A DNA stretch of 47,028 nt. Origin: an uncultured Lachnospiraceae bacterium (lineage in GTDB: Bacteria > Bacillota > Clostridia > Lachnospirales > Lachnospiraceae). Each line of letters starts with the position of its first letter. The first letter of the stretch is position 1. The notes under the pieces were generated by a model. That model had not been told where the DNA came from and ran no database searches. It saw only the letters and a list, made by a program, of their open reading frames with translations. Below are positions 44,213 through 47,028 of this stretch, in pieces. Position numbers and translations under genes: made by a program. The stretch spans positions 1 through 47,028 of the forward strand of contig CAKRFY010000021.1 in assembly GCA_934320895.1 (NCBI GenBank), given 5' to 3'.

Positions 44213-46150
44213 TCACTTATAATCCTTTAAAAAATCATATTTCAATGTAAGGTCATTCTTCTTTATAAGGTCACTAACAATGCCACTCTTCTTTTCTATC
44301 TCAGTCTCAGATATGTTGGCACCATTTGTCACCTTTCCATCAGCCACATATGCATTTCCATCATACCAGCTCGAATCAGCAAAAAATGCAAGCGGACTAT
44401 AATCATCTGCAAGAATATCCTTTCCTATATAATAGTTGCTATTATAATCAATACCAAAAAGATTCAATACAGTAGGCAAAATATTCATCTGCATATTTGT
44501 CTTGCCAATCTTTTCAGCCTTAACATCATTACTCCATATAAAGAACGGTGTACGATTTATAAGATTATTATCAGTTTCCTTATACTTATCAAGCACCGAT
44601 TTGTCATTTATCGTATAAAGATAGTGGTCAGCATATGCCACTATAACAGTATTATCGTAAAGACCATTATCCTTTAAAGCCTGTATAAGAAGACCAACCA
44701 TATGATCAGTCTCTCCAACCATAAGATCAGCAACCTGTTCCTCGGAAAGATTCGGAACTTTTCCATTTCCATATTTCATCTGGGCAACAAGCTTTCCAAC
44801 TTCCTTTTCAGCTGTAAAAGGCGTATGCGGTGTATATGAGATAATATAATCAACAAACTTGTCATTTTCCTTAAACATCTTATTATAAAAAGTCTTGTCT
44901 TCAATAAGCTTTCTGTCAAGTTCGTAACTAAGATCCTCTTTATCTTTGTCACTAAGCATATCCTTAAGACCATAATAATTGTCATAACCCCAGCTCTTAT
45001 AATTTATCCCTCTGGAATAAAACTCACTGCTATTCATATGAAAAGCGTTAACTGCATATCCCTGACCCTTGAACAACTTAGCCATAGTATTATTGAATGT
45101 ATTCTTATTAAATGTATATACATTCTCATTATAAGAAATAGGCGTAGTAAAACCCGTATTTACTGCAAATTCAGAATTAAAAGTTGAACCACCACCTGTA
45201 TATATTGAATAATGATCCGTAAAATCAAGCGACTCATTTTTAAGCTTGTACAGATTTGGTGTATTCTTCTTTGTAAGAAGCCACTCATCCATGCCCTCAA
45301 GCTGTAAAAAAATTACATTTTTGCCATTAAACATACCTGTGTAATCATTCGATCTCTTCTCATCCTTTGCATCATATATGTTCTTCAGAAACTTTTTATC
45401 ACTTTCACTGATCTTTGCCTTAGGCTTTAAAAATGTAATATAAAAATTTCTTACAGTATACTCATAAAGACCTGAAACCTTCATACTCTTATTAGAGTCA
45501 CTGAACTCATTGTAAACATTTCTTGCCTTCTTAAAACTATTCCAACGAAGATTTTTGTTTCCACTTCCCATAGTAACAGGAATAAGAAGATGCAGACAGA
45601 TAAAAATGATAATCGCCGCAAAAAGTTTTTTACCTTGAAATTTTTCACTCTTCTTAGTAACTATCGTAGCAATAACAGCAAGCACGATAACTATAGCAGC
45701 AAGTATATATATGTACACCGGCGTATGCTTTATCGTATCAGCTATATATGAGCTTCCTTCACTGGCAAGTTCCAGAAGCGAGAAATTAAAATAAAATGAT
45801 GTAAGCGAATAATAGATCGCATTTGTAATAAACATAATAAAACTTATGATAAACACAAGCCAGTAAAAAATCTTTCCGACAATTCCCTTAAGATATTTTG
45901 CAAATGCAATAAAAAGACCTGCCCATATTATCGTAAACAGGTTTGGCTGAAGATAGTATGCAGGATAAAACTCAATTTTGTGTCCCATAATGCGCAAACT
46001 TAAATCCATTATAAAAAACGGCAAAAACATCATTATCTCACCTATGTGAGCTGCCAGAAAACTCCAAAATCCCTTGCCACTTCTGTTTCTTCTCTTAGAA
46101 CTATCGCCCATTCCATAAAAGCTTAGTCCATGCTTTTTCCTTGATCTCAT
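44213..46150 (-). CDS. LtaS-like sulfatase-family membrane phosphotransferase
   Basis: A 645-residue protein. About five membrane helices (34-195) are followed by an extracellular sulfatase-fold domain with GGGSTFNSEF, where Thr323 is the likely nucleophile, and with YADHYLY and SYTPHTPF as metal-binding regions. The plan matches lipoteichoic acid synthase, which adds glycerol phosphate from phosphatidylglycerol, but relatives also modify other polymers. GGGGAG lies before the ATG. A short ORF and a long structured leader lie upstream; the glycosyltransferase gene follows with overlap. Confidence 0.9.
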   Translation of the reverse strand: MRSRKKHGLSFYGMGDSSKRRNRSGKGFWSFLAAHIGEIMMFLPFFIMDLSLRIMGHKIEFYPAYYLQPNLFTIIWAGLFIAFAKYLKGIVGKIFYWLVFIISFIMFITNAIYYSLTSFYFNFSLLELASEGSSYIADTIKHTPVYIYILAAIVIVLAVIATIVTKKSEKFQGKKLFAAIIIFICLHLLIPVTMGSGNKNLRWNSFKKARNVYNEFSDSNKSMKVSGLYEYTVRNFYITFLKPKAKISESDKKFLKNIYDAKDEKRSNDYTGMFNGKNVIFLQLEGMDEWLLTKKNTPNLYKLKNESLDFTDHYSIYTGGGSTFNSEFAVNTGFTTPISYNENVYTFNKNTFNNTMAKLFKGQGYAVNAFHMNSSEFYSRGINYKSWGYDNYYGLKDMLSDKDKEDLSYELDRKLIEDKTFYNKMFKENDKFVDYIISYTPHTPFTAEKEVGKLVAQMKYGNGKVPNLSEEQVADLMVGETDHMVGLLIQALKDNGLYDNTVIVAYADHYLYTINDKSVLDKYKETDNNLINRTPFFIWSNDVKAEKIGKTNMQMNILPTVLNLFGIDYNSNYYIGKDILADDYSPLAFFADSSWYDGNAYVADGKVTNGANISETEIEKKSGIVSDLIKKNDLTLKYDFLKDYK

Positions 46151-46216
46151 ATTTACTCCCCTTAAAAAATTAAATTTTCTAAACAGAATTTAATATAACA
46201 CATAACATGTGTTATT

Positions 46217-46336
46217 TCAATCGGAATTGCTTTTTGGAAGAATAAGGGGTTCATCAGGATCTGCACCTATACCAAAGGCAAGATTGCTAAGCGAACGACA
46301 ATAAGATTTATACCTGTTAGTATATACGTTTTCCAT
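46217..46336 (-). CDS. 39-residue small ORF upstream of LtaS-like gene
   Basis: It starts ATGGAAAACG with AAGGAGG 12 bases upstream and encodes MENVYTNRYKSYCRSLSNL and a short acidic, proline-containing end. It may be a small protein, a leader peptide, or a shortened remnant of the HI0074-type nucleotidyltransferase-partner family, whose N-terminus it resembles from memory. A palindrome ATAACACAT/ATGTGTTAT (46194-46214) separates it from the next gene. Confidence 0.4.
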   Translation of the reverse strand: MENVYTNRYKSYCRSLSNLAFGIGADPDEPLILPKSNSD

Positions 46337-46383
46337 ATTTTTTTATATCCTCCTTAAGATATTCATTTCGCAACTTTTATAAT

Positions 46384-46425
46384 ATGAAAGAGGTACTGCA
46401 TTTTATAACGCAGTACCTCTTTCAT
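46384..46425. promoter_or_regulatory. Perfect 16-bp hairpin in leader of the LtaS-like operon
   Basis: ATGAAAGAGGTACTGC pairs with GCAGTACCTCTTTCAT around a ten-base A/T loop. On the minus strand it is followed by ATTATAAAA, a weak U-tract, so it may be an attenuator or a protective stem in the leader. Confidence 0.5.
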
Positions 46426-46442
46426 CAAAAAGATTCAATACA

Positions 46443-46490
46443 CGAAAGAAGAACCGAATTCCAGAACAGTCCCGAATCGGTTCCTTTCGA
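46443..46490. promoter_or_regulatory. Long imperfect hairpin in the same leader
   Basis: CGAAAG-xx-GAACCGA pairs with TCGGTTC-x-TTTCG around a 16-18-base loop. On the plus strand ATTTTT follows, so it can also act as a terminator for plus-strand transcription. Confidence 0.5.
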
Positions 46491-46583
46491 TTTTTGATAT
46501 GTTATGTATATTTTGGAGACATATCTTTAATATCCAAAAAAGGGAGAACCAGTTTTAAAAAAATTTCCCCCCTCATGTGTTAT

Positions 46584-46613
46584 ATTTTACTCTAAGTGAT
46601 ATATATTTGTCAA
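46584..46613 (-). promoter_or_regulatory. Promoter of the LtaS-like operon
   Basis: On the minus strand TTGACA (46613-46608) and TAAAAT (46589-46584) with an 18-base spacer. It would give a leader of about 240 bases before the small ORF. Confidence 0.6.
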
Positions 46614-46824
46614 CACCAAATTTGGAAATATTTTTCCATATATTTTTTATCAGCTACTTTGTTGTTGTTCACACCTACAGTATAATCAATAATGATTACA
46701 GCACCACTTGTATAAAACCACCAAAAAAATAATTTCATTTTATAAATAATCACCATAGATTACAAAACAATTTTATGTTAGTATCTATCACATATCAGAA
46801 TCATTCGAAGATGTTTTTTCACAT

Positions 46825-46873
46825 GATCAAGCGGATATTCGCAATCCGCTCTGCTACTTGCTTGATAGTTTTC
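46825..46873 (-). repeat. Dispersed hairpin repeat, copy D
   Basis: The most regular copy: stem AGCGGAT/ATCCGCT with a seven-base loop, next to AGCAAGTAGCAG and flanked by TCAAG/CTTGA pairing. It lies in an otherwise empty region (46614-46958) in which I see no gene. Confidence 0.8.
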
Positions 46874-46958
46874 AAAACTCTAAATTCAGGCAAATCTATA
46901 TTCAGGCATTTTATTCTGAACTCCAACATTTTACCAAAAACTTGATAAAAACAAAGAA

Positions 46959-46987
46959 TTGAAAAAGCATAACAATCTTTGTATAAT
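46959..46987 (+). promoter_or_regulatory. Promoter-like sequence before the last gene
   Basis: TTGAAA (46959-46964), 17-base spacer, TATAAT (46982-46987). The -10 box touches AGGAGG at 46988-46993, so a transcript from here would lack that ribosome binding site. Confidence 0.45.
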
Positions 46988-47006
46988 AGGAGGTAGAAAA
47001 AACTAA

Positions 47007-47028
47007 ATGAAAGAAAACAACACTATAA
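47007..47028 (+). CDS. Start of a gene cut by the window end
   Basis: ATG at 47007 with AGGAGG 13 bases upstream; the visible residues are MKENNTI. Too short to identify. Confidence 0.5.

Overview
The window looks like chromosomal DNA of a low-GC Gram-positive anaerobe of the class Clostridia, most likely Lachnospiraceae. The reasons are AGGAGG-type ribosome binding sites almost everywhere, several TTG and GTG starts, sigma-A promoters with 17-base spacers, and a gene set typical of that family (ferredoxin-fused aldo/keto reductase, FMN riboswitch with ribU, Na/Pi-PhoU fusion, DUF1015, LtaS-like sulfatase). I cannot name the species. No tRNA, CRISPR array or insertion sequence with a transposase was seen.

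Layout. Bases 1-540 hold three tandem strong promoters pointing left, resembling the promoter array and leader of an rRNA operon whose 16S gene would lie just outside the window. Then come upp and an aldo/keto reductase (543-2358, minus). From 2720 to 13095 lies the most interesting region. A polysaccharide deacetylase gene is cut in two: its N-terminal half is on the plus strand at 2720-2979 and its C-terminal half on the minus strand at 13055-12444. Flipping the intervening 10.08 kb at a shared TG dinucleotide restores an uninterrupted 289-residue protein in frame, with its catalytic motif rebuilt. A large serine recombinase gene lies inside the flipped segment, next to one breakpoint, and the two outer arms of the rebuilt partner site form an imperfect dyad, as expected of an attP. 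This looks like a recombinase-driven invertible switch or gene-splitting inversion. The segment also carries a sensory operon (DUF3592, orphan ABC solute-binding lipoprotein, 1299-residue hybrid histidine kinase, SseB-like protein) and an FMN-riboswitch-controlled riboflavin transporter.

13095-23376 holds a chemoreceptor, a small membrane protein, a Na/phosphate symporter, a secreted Ig-like protein, a flavin reductase-acetyltransferase fusion, an acidic membrane protein and a class A penicillin-binding protein. 23577-28808 (plus) carries tyrA, pcrA, a small membrane protein and argH. 29129-33677 holds CorA, MscS, DUF1015 and a HAD-GNAT fusion. From 33818 to 46336 most genes are on the minus strand and concern translation and the cell envelope: tyrS, a diguanylate cyclase, galE, then glmS-gtrA-glf, and finally an LtaS-like sulfatase with a processive glycosyltransferase and a GreA-type factor. 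The last bases begin a further plus-strand gene.

Non-coding structure is rich. There is a four-copy dispersed hairpin repeat with compensatory changes, a 114-bp MITE-like element, and a leader motif before three unrelated genes (aldo/keto reductase, chemoreceptor, mscS) whose hairpin loop can pair with a downstream segment, directly in front of the ribosome binding site in two of them, and in which the pairing is preserved by covariation. All assignments come from reading the sequence; no database search was run.
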